Shown piece after piece: positions 22,625 through 34,916 of a DNA stretch of 64,000 bases (position 1 is its first letter; every line of letters begins with the position of its first letter). The position numbers were made by a program, and so were the translations under genes. Below the pieces are notes generated by a model. That model saw nothing but the letters and a program-made list of their open reading frames with translations. It made no database searches and was not told the DNA's origin. The DNA comes from Incurvaria masculella (lineage: Eukaryota > Arthropoda > Insecta > Lepidoptera > Incurvariidae): positions 10,531,001-10,595,000 of the forward strand of contig OX335658.1 of the NCBI GenBank assembly GCA_946894095.1, read 5' to 3'.

Positions 22625-22815
22625 ACCTGGGAGTTACCATGGTAAATTAACCCGCCGAGGGGACAAGCAAGTGAGTGATCAAATTTACGGATTAGTTGCA
22701 TTTCGTACCATGCTTCAACACGTCGTTTGACAGCATGGCACGAAAAGCAACTAAACGTCAGATATAATCACTCACTTGCTTGCTCAGCGTTAGTTTACTA
22801 TGGTAACTACCCTAG
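22625..22815. mobile_element. GTTACCATGGTAA-family MITE
   Basis: The left end CCTGGGAGTTACCATGGTAA is mirrored by ACTATGGTAACTACCCTAG. Inner inverted blocks are GGATTAGTTGCATTTCGTACC and CACGAAAAGCAACTAAACGTC. Best-preserved copy in the window (about 190 bp). Confidence 0.85.
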
Positions 22816-23682
22816 AAGTGCTTAGTTTTTTGTTTAATTGCGAGTTGCAAAATATGCGGCCTAAATGGCCGTATTTTTTATTGCATAGACTTTAAAGTTT
22901 GAGTTTTTAAAGCTCCGAGAGATCATTGATTAAAGAATTGGAAATTAATGTTAAATATTCCAAAAAAATGGGGAAAGAATGACGGACAGACCGACATGGA
23001 AGTGACCCTATTTGCAAGGGTTGATTTTTTCTTTTTAAAAATATCCTACTGGTGCCTTCTAGTAATGGAATGTCCGAAAAAAAAATTACTTTGGGCGGTT
23101 TCATAAAACAAACACAGTTTAAACATAGAAAACAAGATCAAAATCCCATTTGCTCACTTAGTAGTTAAAAAACTTTTTTATTTTCGCAAAATGCGAACGA
23201 GCCATTAACTTCGTAAAATGGAGTAAAAGTTCAAATTTACGAGACTTGGTTATAAATTACGATACTCCACGAGAAACCTTATTTATTTAGCTACAAATAT
23301 AATATTTCAAACGCTGAACGAAGGATCCTCGTAAGTTACTTGAATTTCGACTCAGCTTAAGTATTTTTAAGTGTTTAATATTAAATTAAGGATAGCTGTT
23401 GGATACATTACTTACCCAAGTTTCGTGGGGTAGTTGTAAATAATCAAATCACCAAACGACAGCTGTTTTTCATAAGATTTTATTATCTTTGCTTAATACT
23501 TCTTTTAAACAGAGATAAAATATTACATCAGCGAATACCTCCCAAGTTAAATTTAAGATAACGTAACGCGGTTTGGGGCCGCGTTACTCAGCAGGAAGTC
23601 GTGGGTTTGATGCCCTGTAGCTGCACTATTGTCTTTCTCGTTTAGATTTTGATTAGTGCATTACATATTATGCTGTTTTTAT
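22816..23682. other. Unassigned AT-rich DNA
   Basis: No ORF or repeat I can support. Short palindromic runs near 22,855-22,880 are too weak to call. Confidence 0.35.
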
Positions 23683-24051
23683 GCAACCTGACATGGATAG
23701 CTAATACCACGACATTAGCTCAATACACCATATTCCCGAAGGAATTAGGTGCCATGCCTGGATCTTCCCTTTATGAGCACGGCTTCATTGAACTGTATTT
23801 AAAACACGGACAATTTATCATTGCCGCTTCGACCATCTTTTCATCCAATGCGATGGGACCAACCCAGGCTGGCCTATACCCTACCACCTATAGTTTTACA
23901 TGGATCCCGAACCATGGAGCTGCTCGCATTCGTGACAAAATGCAGTTATCGAACTCAGAATGAGAAAGGAAGTGGTGCATGAACGGAGCGAGGATTTGAA
24001 CCCGGACCTCTGGTATGCTAGTCTAGTCCCCGCGCCACTAGGCTACGAGCC
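23683..24051 (-). mobile_element. tRNA-headed SINE (minus), well preserved
   Basis: The minus-strand head is GGCTCGTAGCCTAGTGGCGC with a good B box (CGGGTTCAAATCCTCG), and the body ends TAGCTATCCATGTCAGGTTG. The head reads as a near-complete tRNA-like arm set, making this a good reference copy. Confidence 0.9.
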
Positions 24052-24720
24052 GTTTTATTATATTATTGCTTTACGATTGAGGAAAAACATCGTATGGAAA
24101 CCCACCGCTTATACTAAAATGACCAATTATGTAATGTTTGTAATCGGTGCAGTGTAAAATAAGATTGATAATCTATAATATAAATAATAATCTGGGTACA
24201 CTGAAAAACCCGGTTTTGGAAACCAGTAACAGCATCCCTTTTATTTTCTTAGTTTATTTTATTTAAAAAAGCTTCAATATGATTTTTTAGGCATTGTAAC
24301 ATTTGTTTTTCATACATATTTCATACATTTAGTAAATAGGTGAATTTGCAATGTTAAAAAAAATAGATTTTGCAATATGTTTTTATTGAGAATAATTCTA
24401 TTAACAAAAAAAAATGGCTTAGGAGTTTATCTAAGAGACAACGCCAAAGCCAATTTATTTTATGAATTTTTCAAGAAGAATTTCTTCATACTTATACCAT
24501 TTTTTTCGAAAAAAAAAAGTAAGTTGTACACCTATGTAACATCCTAATTGAATCAAAGATTTTATTCTCCACGCAGAAGAAAACAGGAGGAAACTTTGTA
24601 AGATACTTGGAAATAACAAATTTGTTGACGTCGCGTCGTTCAGAAAATTACGGAAAATTTTAATGAGCGTGCTTCTGATTATGCAAAAGAAGAGACAACC
24701 AAATTTACATTAAATCGTCA
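24052..24720. other. Unassigned; possible 3' UTR at right
   Basis: AT-rich. A minus-strand AATAAA at 24561-24566 lies about 155 bases beyond the stop of the possible exon at 24721-24994 and could be its polyadenylation signal. Confidence 0.3.
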
Positions 24721-24994
24721 TTATTTGAGCAACGTGCTGATGGGAATTAGCTGTCTAAGTGCCTCCAAGCCACCTGTCACTCTAATTAGAGTTTGGAACT
24801 CATCTTTACTTTGTTTTTCGTTTTCGGCATGTGAATCGACGTCTGGGAGACTTTTGGGACCCCTCACGTTAGGTAGTCTAGCTTTTACAGGAACAAACCG
24901 ATCCTGCCATTCCTTCACCTGGTCGCTGAACTGCACAAAGAAAAACCTGGGTTCCTTCAAACCTAATGCTAAGAATGCATGCTTTTCGCTGCCC
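24721..24994 (-). CDS. Possible 3' terminal exon (about 90 codons)
   Basis: On the minus strand TTTTCAG/GGGC at 24994 could be a splice acceptor. From it a frame stays open (GSEKHAFLALGLKEPRFFFV...) to a TAA at 24721-24723. There is no in-frame ATG, which fits an internal or terminal exon. The sequence has a mixed, protein-like composition with a charged middle (HAENEKQSKDEF) and an ILE/LEU-rich end, unlike the AT-driven ORFs nearby. A polyadenylation signal follows about 155 bases on. I do not recognise the family. It could be a host gene end or a transposon-derived exon. Confidence 0.4.
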
Positions 24995-25074
24995 CTGAAA
25001 ATGTTTGTTGATTATAATTTTTTGATTTATGTTTATGAACAGTAATACATTAACAAATATATAAACAAAGCAAA

Positions 25075-25385
25075 AAGGCTAGTAGCCCAGGGGCGCGGGG
25101 ACTTCCTTTGATGATCACGGGTTCAAATCCTTGCCCCGTTCATGAAACACTTTCTTTCTCCTTCTGAGTTGGATAGGAGCATTTTGTCACGAATGCACAA
25201 GTTCGGAATCCATGTAAAACTGGGGGACTCACAGTTCTTCTTCTACCAGGTGATTAGGTTAAGCCTGCTAGGTTGGTAGCATTGCATTGGACGAAATTAT
25301 GGTTGAAACGTCAATTGATTCGCGAATGAAAAATATTCCGCGTTTTTTCTAGCTAGTTCATAGTAGCGGTCCTCTTCTTTGGCAT
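25075..25385 (+). mobile_element. tRNA-headed SINE (plus), 3'-truncated
   Basis: The head has GTAGCCCAGGGGCGCGGGG and the B box GGGTTCAAATCCTTG. The body continues GAGTTGGATAGGAGCATTTT, CCAGGTGATTAGGTTAAGCC and stops before the usual CCATCCATGTC end. Confidence 0.85.
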
Positions 25386-25474
25386 AAAATTTTATTTTAT
25401 CATCATCATTGGCATCTGACTGGACGAAGAGTCAGGGTCCTCCAGGTCGCGTCGTGAATCCTGAAGATGTCCAC

Positions 25475-26008
25475 AGCGTACACGGAAAAAAATCTGTGAA
25501 TCTCAGTTAGATTCTAACTGTATTTCCGATAATAACAACCGTAAATTGGTTACTCTGAGTAAAAACAGTTAGCCTTAAACATTAAATGTTACTTTACCTC
25601 TTACTTATTTGTATATACAGTATAACTGTTTTCCCTTACTTTTTCCCTAACTATGTGAAAACTGCTCTAATATGTTTTCCATTCTTACTTACGTCTTTTA
25701 TTTAGTGAAAAGGTGTTGTCCAATCTGTTAAAATTACTGTACCTCTTGAAACTGGAAAGTTGCGCGATTGATTTTTAGTCAGCTTTAACGTTAAATCAGT
25801 TAAGATAACTGTTTTAAAATCATTTGATCTGTCACATATCTTATTTTTACGAAGCGGTACTTTTCAAACGGTTAAAATAACTGTGGCTGATTTATATATA
25901 CTTACCGTAACACATTCATAGTAATGAGAAATACTTTACTATAAATGACTAAATTTGAACTGTGCTAAAACAGAGAACAGTTACACATGATTGTTTTCAG
26001 TGTAGTGG
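25475..26008 (+). mobile_element. AACTGT-rich element, copy B (fullest)
   Basis: Starts GTACACGGAAAAAAATCTG and ends GATTGTTTTCAGTGTA, giving short inverted ends of the TACAC-GAAAAA type. At least ten AACTGT/ACAGTT or near variants occur inside. No ORF. It defines the family also seen at 12890-13262 and, inverted, 37745-38640. Confidence 0.7.
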
Positions 26009-28289
26009 ACGAAACGTCGAGCTAAATAAGTAATCTGACTGTCCGTCAGTCCGTCTGTCACTGTTTATCCGTAAACATGAAATAATATTTCGAACAACAG
26101 TGACAACCTGAACAATCATATTTGTTCTTGGCATACGATTGAATGTTATAAACCACAAATACTGAGGAGCTGTTTTCAAGGCCAATATTTTCATTTTCTA
26201 AATGTGGTTCCAAGTGGAAAAACTACCACTACGGTTCTTAAATTGATTATTTTATTTATCAGTCTTATGAATCCAGCAAAATAAACAATTATCTTTTGTC
26301 TTGTATAAGGTTAGGACGTACGATACTTCAAAATATCAACACGGAGTGCTACTTTCCATTGCTTTTAAGTATTTAGCTTTTCAGAAATCAATCCGACATA
26401 CTAAACTTTATTGAATTCATTAAATGATTAATTATTGTTTAAAAATATAAGAAAATTTACTTCTGTGTATCTATATTATTATAAATTGACATTATCCAAA
26501 TATTCTTATATTAAATTAGTACGAGGTATTGCAATTTCAAATAAGAGAGAGATAACTAACTTCTATTAACGAACCTAAGGCCTAAATAGCTTTTACCTCA
26601 ATTAGTATATAATCCCACGTACGCACCGCCACGAGAAATTCCTGGTGAAATAGTTTTTACGAAGGCTTCGCTGCTTTGCGTCGCTCCCTCACCAATAAAA
26701 CTAATACTGGAGGCGCTGCTTATCCTTCAGGGTATTAACTGCAAATTGAATTAATTAACTTTAACCCAAAGTTATTGTGGTATCAGACACGCCTTGCTCG
26801 CGAACGGCCCCGATCTGTGCTCTCGCAACGTCAATATCTTTGTGTGAGTATACATTACGAAATCCTGGATATTTCGTGGCATGAATTTCGATGTTTCGTG
26901 TTTAAGATTAGTTACATCATTTTTTATGCAATTTATAAATGCGCAGAGCTGAATATACTGTGTTAGGGTTTTTCTAATGCTGACCTCAATCGAACTTACC
27001 AATTTTTCATATTGCGATTTCCACTTTCCAGTTCAATCTGTCACCTTGCGACGGGCAGTCTACCCCCTCTCTCACTTCACCGAAGTGAGAGATTTTTCAG
27101 AGAACAGTGAGTCCCCACCTAATTTTGAAAATTTGTGGGATTTTCAAATCAATTTAGCTATATTCTCTAAGATAGCCAAAATCTCTTTTATAGACCTTTT
27201 TTGCCGTTTCCAACGAGGATGATTTTGGCGCCAATAACTCAGAGTTTCTAATTAAAATAAAGGAAACCGGGCATTTTTTTTTTATACATTGAACGCTTTC
27301 GTTTCATATTTTATTATGTTCTTTATTTTGCAATGCGTTAAGAAACGATGTAAATATGATTTACGTCATAAAATTATCAATATTTCTAAATATTTGGGCG
27401 CACACTTCTTTCGAATAACTTAAATCAGTTATAAAGTTTGTTTAGTTGTTACTTGAACTACTCGAAATACATTCATGCTAGAAAATAAAACTTTGAATAG
27501 CATTCAAAACCAAATCAAAAGTGAAGCGTTATCAAAACCTGTAATTAGCATAAAATATGAAACACAATATTTACTTCACGTAAGAAACAAGATTTTAGTT
27601 GTTCGCTCCTCCGTAATTTCGAGGTAGTCTCGATAGTTACTAACTTTCGAGATGACCTTTTACGGTCCTTTACTCTTACGGTTTAGACAATACGTAGGTA
27701 TTTACGTAGGTATTGGAGGCAAACGTATCAGACGTATTCTTTTTGTTGTTAGAATAGTAGATAAAATTCCAGTATTGGTGATTCCGTTAATAAAAGTCAC
27801 AAAAGGAACAGTAATATCTAAAATCATTTGGTATTTCAAACGAGGACGGACGAAACATGGTATTTGGAAACGTTTGGTTTTTATGCTTCAAAATATTTCC
27901 GAAATATTCGCCTAGTGCACTTTAAAAAACAACGATATGAAATCATTAAGAATAATTGCTACACTTAACATTCTACGATTAAATACAATTTTAGCTTAGC
28001 TTGGACGGAATTATTACATTATGATAAGGGATCTATTTATCTTCTTGCGCTTGCAATGCTTCAACGCCCAATTCGATCAACTTTAAGCCGCTTTGCTCAA
28101 ATAATAATCGTCTGTCGGGATAAAACGAACGTCTCGGTAATTGTTATTCTAATAAGAGGAGTGAAGAATAGCCCGCCGGAAGCTTGTCATAAATCCACCT
28201 GCGCACGTATGAAATCCAGATATTCAAGCGAGCCTTTCGAAAATCCAGATGTTTGAAGAAATACTAAACATCCCGCAACATGATTTTCT
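26009..28289. other. Unassigned
   Basis: About 2.3 kb without a recognised repeat or gene. The longest ORFs (81 codons at 26977, 87 at 27652) are compositionally unconvincing. A small stem CTCACTTC-ACC-GAAGTGAG lies near 27072. Confidence 0.35.
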
Positions 28290-28525
28290 AAATAACTGGA
28301 CATATATGGCTAATACCACATCCTACGTCATGATATTAGCCCAATGCATTGTATTCCTGAAGAAATTAGGTGTCATGCCAGGACTTTTCATTAATGATGT
28401 AGATGGAAAACACGGATCATTTTTCCTTGCCGTTTCCACCATCTTTTCATCGCGGGCTTAACCCTATTGCCTTGTGAGGGAAAGGGACACTTTTACATGG
28501 ATTCAGAACCATAATACCGCTCGCA
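28290..28525 (-). mobile_element. SINE body fragment (minus)
   Basis: GGACATATATGGCTAATACC, TCATGATATTAGCCCAATGC and GAAATTAGGTGTCATGCCAGG match the SINE body. The head is missing. Confidence 0.75.
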
Positions 28526-29942
28526 TGTATATATACATTAATATAAGAAAAGTTTCTGTGCCTTTAGCGGATGATAATAGGTAAAATATCATAAAGACAA
28601 GTATTTTTATTGAACAAAAAAATTACACGATGCAATACGGTGGTACATAAGAGATTTTCTTATAATAATTTTAGGGAGAGCGTTGTTTTCTTACCGACCG
28701 TTCGAATAGTAGTAATTTCTTAATACTTCAACGCGATACCAGGAGCTTATACTTTTAATAATTTATTTATTTATTTAATTTCAGATGCACAATTAAACAT
28801 ACAATTGATATAATATAGCCGAACTGGGCGGTGTCGCCCGTGTCTTGGTTAGTCCTTTTTTGAGTAAACGGCACTTAACTTTTTCCATACTCATTATAAA
28901 TGGTGATTTGTCAAATAAGTGACCACCACTTAAAAAAAGAGATAAAGGAAAAAAAAGTCAGATTTCCAAAAATGCAATTGTGTAGTTGCTGCCTAATGAC
29001 CGAACAAACACACAAAAAACGTAACTGTGATTTTCAAAATCATGCAAAGGCATTATTCTTATTTATAAAATCCGACTGTTTATAAAAGATGACTGGCTTT
29101 CGCAGCTCATCATAGGCAGGGCCAGGTTGAGTCGCTAGGCTCCCAAGAAAACAGAATGAAAAATGACCAATTACGACGTATACCGACGAACTGAGGAAAT
29201 TAATGCTCTCTAACACCATCATTTTGTTTTCCGGCGCCTGGATTACGTCAGGTGATTCGGTGAATAAATTTAAGTTCCTTTTGGGAGACTCGAGATGATT
29301 GAAGAGGTGTTTTGAGCCTCAGGTTGCGTGGATTTAGCTTCCTCTAATTTTTTTATGGAAGCGAATATGGGTACCTAATGTCATAGCAAGTTCCGTCCGA
29401 CCTGTTCGTTCTAACCTAACTCTAACACAATACTGGAGATGGCGATGAGAATACAATAGTATGAGTGTAGTTGTGCTCGGTAATTTATGGTTCGTTGTAA
29501 GTCATATTACCGCCCTGGCGAGGCATATAAAACTTTGAAGTGGTCTTTACTCATGTTTTTTATTTTATTTATTCATAGACTAAACCGAGACAAGAAACAT
29601 ATAACATAATATTACATAACTACAAGTAGACCACTTTGCCTGTCTCTTCAACAATTCTCATCAAAACAACAATAATATGTAAACCAAGCTTACAATCTAT
29701 TAACTAAACTACCGAATAGACACATGTAGGTACACAATATAACAAATACAATTTAAAATTAAATTTAAATGTAAAATAAATTGAATTGTTCACTTTGAAA
29801 TGTTTCGCGAGCTATTGATTTTTAGGACAGCCTGCTCTATTTTATTTAATAGTTTTAATTATTAGATTTTGAATAGTACGTAAATATTCAATACAATGGC
29901 TTCATGTATGTAAGATTTTACAACGTGTAAATGTTCTTTTTT
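28526..29942. other. Unassigned, with two possible LINE tails (minus)
   Basis: Read on minus, 28756-28800 gives a run of AAATAAATAAAT after CATCTGAAATT, and 29556-29700 gives GTCTATGAATAAATAAAATA. Both look like A-rich non-LTR 3' tails. No coding sequence remains with them. Confidence 0.4.
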
Positions 29943-31338
29943 ACCCGACTGCGAAAGAAGGAGGGTTATGTTTTTCGAGTGCATGTATGTATGTATATTT
30001 CTTTGTCGCCCCCTGCAGCCTAAACGGCTTGATGGATTTTAGCTTGAGAGGTGTCGTTACATTCGTCTTAATTGTGAGAGTGACACTGGGTATATCAAAA
30101 TCATAAAAAAAAATCATGGCTGATTTTTGGCGCCAAATTTGGGTTTTCAAATATTTTTTTTCTTGAAACCTATCGAGTGGGGTATCAAACTAAAGGGTTT
30201 TTTAAATAGTTTACAAAAAGGTATGCAACTTATATGTTTAAATGTAATTTGGAATAAGAAATTCCAAAAACATCAAAATATTCAACGTTAAAAATTAATT
30301 CAAATGATTTTTGTTTACGCAAGCGCGCTGGTCACACCAACTCAGGTCATATACTCCACTTTTAACTACCTCCAGCTATATGGAATGTAGCTTCGGTTAC
30401 ATTGCATATTTATATGGTGTAACCGAAAGATAACTTTGGGATGTCTATAACTGGAAGTGGTGGATCCGGGCGATAGTCAGATAGATTTTCGACATTCTCG
30501 GTCGCCGCATAGACCGATATCACCATCATTGCTTTACTATCAGCATTCTGCACCTGCACAGCTCATAAATCCATACTTCCGTTGTCAATGGGTGTCACGC
30601 TGGGGAAGGTCCGCTTGTTCCACAAGAGGGCGACCCTACAGTGCCGAGATACTGTGGTGCCCAAAATCGGTATCAATCTGATAATATCTAAAATCTTTAC
30701 CAAAGATAGGAAAACTTTCCATGAAGATGTCGTCAGCCCCCTGATAAGTACCTATGTTACATAGGGTACATAAAATATGATCGTCATCATAATATCGCTG
30801 ATCTTTAACCGTGCGTCCTTGGGAGCAGTGGGAAGGAAAAGCACGGCTTTGCCAAAGTTGCGTTTATCATCATATATCACATATTATTAACACGTTATAT
30901 TATTCAAAATAATAAATCAGGAGTTCATGTACGGATTAAATCATGAACGTTATATTTTGATGGGCTTTGGAGGCAAGAAAAACAATAAACGCTCAGTTGG
31001 GATGTAACAGTTTATAAGCTCCAAGGTAACACATTCGATCGGGCGATTGTGGACCTCGGGCCCACATATATTTGCAAACGATGAATCCAGGTCTCTTTCG
31101 CCGCATCCAGTTAAAGTTCTAAACTGTGAAACTGGAACTTAACTAGCTCAATAATTAAATAAAAATGGCTTTAACAATGTTTTTGACTCACATTCAAAGC
31201 TGTCAGTCAAGAGACAACTTCCAGTCTTATGAAGTAGTGGATATAAATATTATAATCATGATTATTATGGAGAATATTGAATTTTAACTAGCAGTTAGTT
31301 TATACATGGATGAAATCCTGTGATCAAAGCGATTACTA

Positions 31339-32377
31339 CTGGGTCCGTCACTTGAAATGTTACTTCTATTTTCAAAATAATAATGACAGCGCGCCAAATT
31401 TTGGTGAAACGTCAATTTGTTTCATTGTTTTTAAGTGGGCGAAAAGAGCGGGAACAAATTTGAACTGTATAATAAATTTTCGCAATGGATATTAAACCTA
31501 ACATTGTGATCGTTTTGTATTTGACCGGAAAATCACAACTAGTCATCGTTCGGGAGCTCCGACATTTACATGTGAACAAAATGTTAGTGCATCGAACCAT
31601 TAAGCGTTATAACCTAGCATTGCTAAACGGCATAGAGGCGGTCATCCGAAAATAGCAGTATCACATGATATGGTTCGAAAGGTAAAGGCTCGAATTCGAG
31701 GAAATCCTCACCAGTGTTCTGCAAAATTTGCGAAAAGTCAGACAATACCCGACTCAAGTAATCGGCGCATACTGAAACAAAAAGAAATGCAACTGAAGCC
31801 CTACCAACAAGATACAAAAATTACAGCATCTTAGTTCAGCGCAGAAGGCAGTTCGACTACAAAGAGCTCAAGCAATGAAAGTCTTGCGTGGTGATCTGGA
31901 AAACATTGTTTTTTTTTATGAAAAAATGTTTACTGTGTAACAGTATATAAACAAACAACATTTTCGTGTTTGGCTACAGGGCAAATCCAACGAGAATTTA
32001 GACGAAGTTCCCGTTCGTAAGCAAGCGCCCGCTTCTGTTATGGTCTCGGCTGCAGTGACCGCAAATGGTCGCTATTCACTCGTGTTTATCGAGAAGGGCG
32101 TCAAAGTTAACGAGCAAGTGTGTGCAAAAGGTGTTAAATGAGGCGCTCATACCATGTGCACGTATAAACAATGCAGTACGAAACGCTGGACGTTCCAACA
32201 ACACTCAGGATCGTCTCAGAAAGCTCTTATCTATGGATCAAAGGAGGCTATATCGAACAATAACAATTATTGTCTTAAAATTAAATGTTTTATGGTGATA
32301 TAATTTTTAACGAACCGTACTTCAATTAACTAAATAATATCATTTTCAATTGGTAACACTTCGAGTGACGGACCCTG
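31339..32377 (+). mobile_element. Dead mariner element, copy 2
   Basis: The same TIRs as copy 1. The left target TA remains; on the right it has become TT. Same internal deletion. Confidence 0.85.
31485..32291 (+). pseudogene. Mariner transposase remnant, copy 2
   Basis: Shares with copy 1 the frameshift, the TAA after MFTV and the His in place of the second catalytic Asp (WTFQQH). It has also lost the first Asp: the FSDEK motif reads FFYEK. The shared lesions predate duplication of the composite; the FFYEK change came after. Confidence 0.85.
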
Positions 32378-32470
32378 TTTATAACCACAGGATTTGAGTG
32401 TCGAACTGTTCGCTTATAAATTTAGTGTAACTGTAATCAACGATGATGAGAGGGAGATTCTAAAAAAACC

Positions 32471-32690
32471 ATATTTAGGGTGTTAACGGAGATATGGTCC
32501 AAAAGCTAACCACGTTTTACTCGGCATATTTGGAGCTAAAAAGGTGGAAGATATTTTGTTGTACGACTTGAAAAAGATTTTCCCCATACATTTTAAATAC
32601 CTACAAATAAAATGTATATGCTTTTTGTTTCAAATATGCCAAGGAATACGTTAACGTTTGGACCATACCTCCACTAAAACCTTGTATATA
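32471..32690. mobile_element. Palindromic MITE, copy 2
   Basis: Counterpart of 4970-5188, with the arms still pairing through TGGTCCAAA/TTTGGACCA. Confidence 0.75.
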
Positions 32691-32829
32691 TCGGCATATG
32701 ATCAAAATTCGTTAAATGAGGGAATCTCATTCTATGAACTGATGACTTCATTAAAGCCTTAAAGATAACATGAAGAAACTTTTAGAAAATGTAGTTTTGT
32801 TTTAATATCAATCAAAAAACTCTATTTGT

Positions 32830-33203
32830 TACACCTCGTAGTGTAGGGACTAAAATATTGCCTTTCATGCAAGAGGTTATGGGCTCAAATCCTCGCATCT
32901 GTTATACACCACTTTATCTTGCGAGTTGTTCATGGTTCGGAACCCATGTAAAACTGTAGGTCACCTTACCCTACTAGGTGACAGGGTTAATCCCGCCTGG
33001 GTTGGTATCACCGCATTAGGAAAAACTATGGACGAAGTGGCCATAGATCATTGTCTGTATTTTCCACCCATGGTATCCGTGTGCAGCCGTGATTCTGTGT
33101 AAAGGAAGGTCCTGACCTGTCACCTAATTCCTTCTGGAATTTGTTGAATTAGGCTTATATCATGACGGTAGTTGTGTTACATTAGCCATCCATGTCAGGT
33201 TCC
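32830..33203 (+). mobile_element. tRNA-headed SINE, inside composite copy 2
   Basis: Counterpart of 5328-5701, nearly identical, in the same position and orientation. Confidence 0.8.
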
Positions 33204-33313
33204 ATAATAATACCTAACCTTACTTTCGTTGGAATTTATTAACGTGCAGATATTTAAATGATAAATACATGCTCTACGAAAACTAAAAATAATTAAAATA
33301 AAACAAATTATTT

Positions 33314-34088
33314 AAAAATATAAAAAACCCGACAGCGTTAAGAATTATAACTTAAAATTGACTTAGTAAACGAACTGAAAAGATAGAAACAAGTTGAAAA
33401 ATTAAATATTTGTTGTGTTTGAATGATCATGGTTGACAGTGTTTACAAACGCAGTCGGAGGCATCAAATAGCCCCAGTACGTTTCATAGTAAATGACTAG
33501 CGATTTTATGGATTATTTCGGTGGAGCAAGAAAATACGTGGTGGGGGAAGTTCCAATATCCTATCTTTCATTTTTATGTCTAAAGTGAGGTTTTTTTTCT
33601 CGTTCTCGGTGTCACCGATCATCATGAAATTTACATAGGTACACTTTCAATGAATTTAATAACAAACAAAATAATATAAATCATAGTTAATTTGATGCAC
33701 AATATGAATTATATAATGATATATTATATATTTCCCAATACATTCCATTATTAATGACTAGCGATTTTCTTAGTGATATGGTTATAGCAAAAATAAACTT
33801 ATTGAGACAAATTTTTATCTCCTAACTGTCATATAATAAATACGAAAGTAAGTTTGTCTGTTTCGCGAACTCAACCGACCATCGTGAAATTTGCATAGGC
33901 ACACCATTGAAAATATAAATCGTAGTTAATGTATCTTATGCCTCCGACTGCGTTTGTAAACACTGTCACCCATGATCATTCAAACACAACAAATATTTAA
34001 TTTTTCAACTTGTTTCTATCTTTTCAGTTCGTTTACTAAGTCAATTTTAAGTTACAATTTTTAACGCTGTCGGGTTTTTTATATTTTT
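33314..34088. mobile_element. 774-bp foldback element, core orientation B
   Basis: Arms 33314-33464 and 33938-34088. The core (33465-33937) is the reverse complement of 5964-6434: here GTTTCGCGAACTCAACCGAC is near the right arm, while in copy 1 its complement GTCGGTTGAGTTCGCGAAAC is near the left arm. Flanks outside the arms are not inverted. Confidence 0.85.
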
Positions 34089-34916
34089 AAATAATTTTTT
34101 GTTCCTCCGAAACTATACTGGAAATCCTTTCGAACTTGGTGGCTTATAGATGATGAGTGATTTTAAGTTTGTGCACCATACTTTTGAGCTTATTGGCGTG
34201 AAGATACGTGTTTTTGTTTTTTTTTTTTACTGTGCAGTTGTTGTGGCTGGAAACAGTATTTTGTGTTGCCGAGTAGTGAAATAATAGTTAGAAATAGTAG
34301 CTGGCTGGAAAGGGAAATTTATCGGGTAAAATACCGCGCATTAGAGGAGGTCTAAGTTCAGCAATATAATGTAAGTCAATAGGGTTTTCGTGGTCACGTT
34401 GTGGACAAAATGCAACAAACTTTATATTATCTTTGCTGCAGTGTTATGTAGCACCGAACGCTGGTTATCAAATAGATAGTGTAGCACAGCCACTCATGTA
34501 CAGGCTATGCCTAATATATGTTCCACCTCGATGCTTCCCCCAACATTCATCAGGAATGTATAGAAGTGTAAATATGAGTAGTGCGTGTTGAATAAGAGAG
34601 GGGCGCTTCGCACGCAGCGTGGCGCATAAATTCGTGAGTCTTCAACGAAACTTGACAGCTGCTCGTCATACTCGCTTACATAATGAATGATGTCATCGCC
34701 TGACGCGCCGCCACCGTGATAGGGCCGGGTCCCGAAACTTGTACAAGAGTAATTGCACGAAACTTCAGATGGTCGCCGGCTTTAATCAGAAATTCCACTA
34801 GCCGCTGCAGGAGTTGTCTAAGTTCTACTTTTTAATATGTAATGCTACCTAGAAACTAAACGGAGCGCGAAGTCGGACTTCTCATCCAAGTTTGCATGTA
34901 CGGAACTTCGAAGTTA
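34089..34916. other. Unassigned, partly CpG-rich
   Basis: A GC-richer patch around 34,595-34,760 (for example GACGCGCCGCCACCG) has no ORF. It may be host regulatory DNA. No repeat seen. Confidence 0.3.

Larger units (their letters stand above)
29943..34088 (+). mobile_element. 4.2-kb composite mobile unit, copy 2
   Basis: Same start (ACCCGACTGCGAAAGAAGG), same internal order and the same end (CGCTGTCGGGTTTTTTATA) as 2397-6585, with only scattered differences and a shorter (GTAT)n tract. Flanking DNA is unrelated. Mariner, MITE and SINE are inserted at identical points, so they entered before duplication. The core of the foldback is inverted relative to copy 1. Confidence 0.85.

Noticed and set aside
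23980..24051. tRNA gene
   Set aside because: A and B boxes are present, but the segment is continuous with the SINE body and recurs in other copies, so it is a SINE head.
27652..27915. 87-codon plus-strand ORF
   Set aside because: Hydrophobic and basic AT-driven composition, no homology I recognise, no signals.
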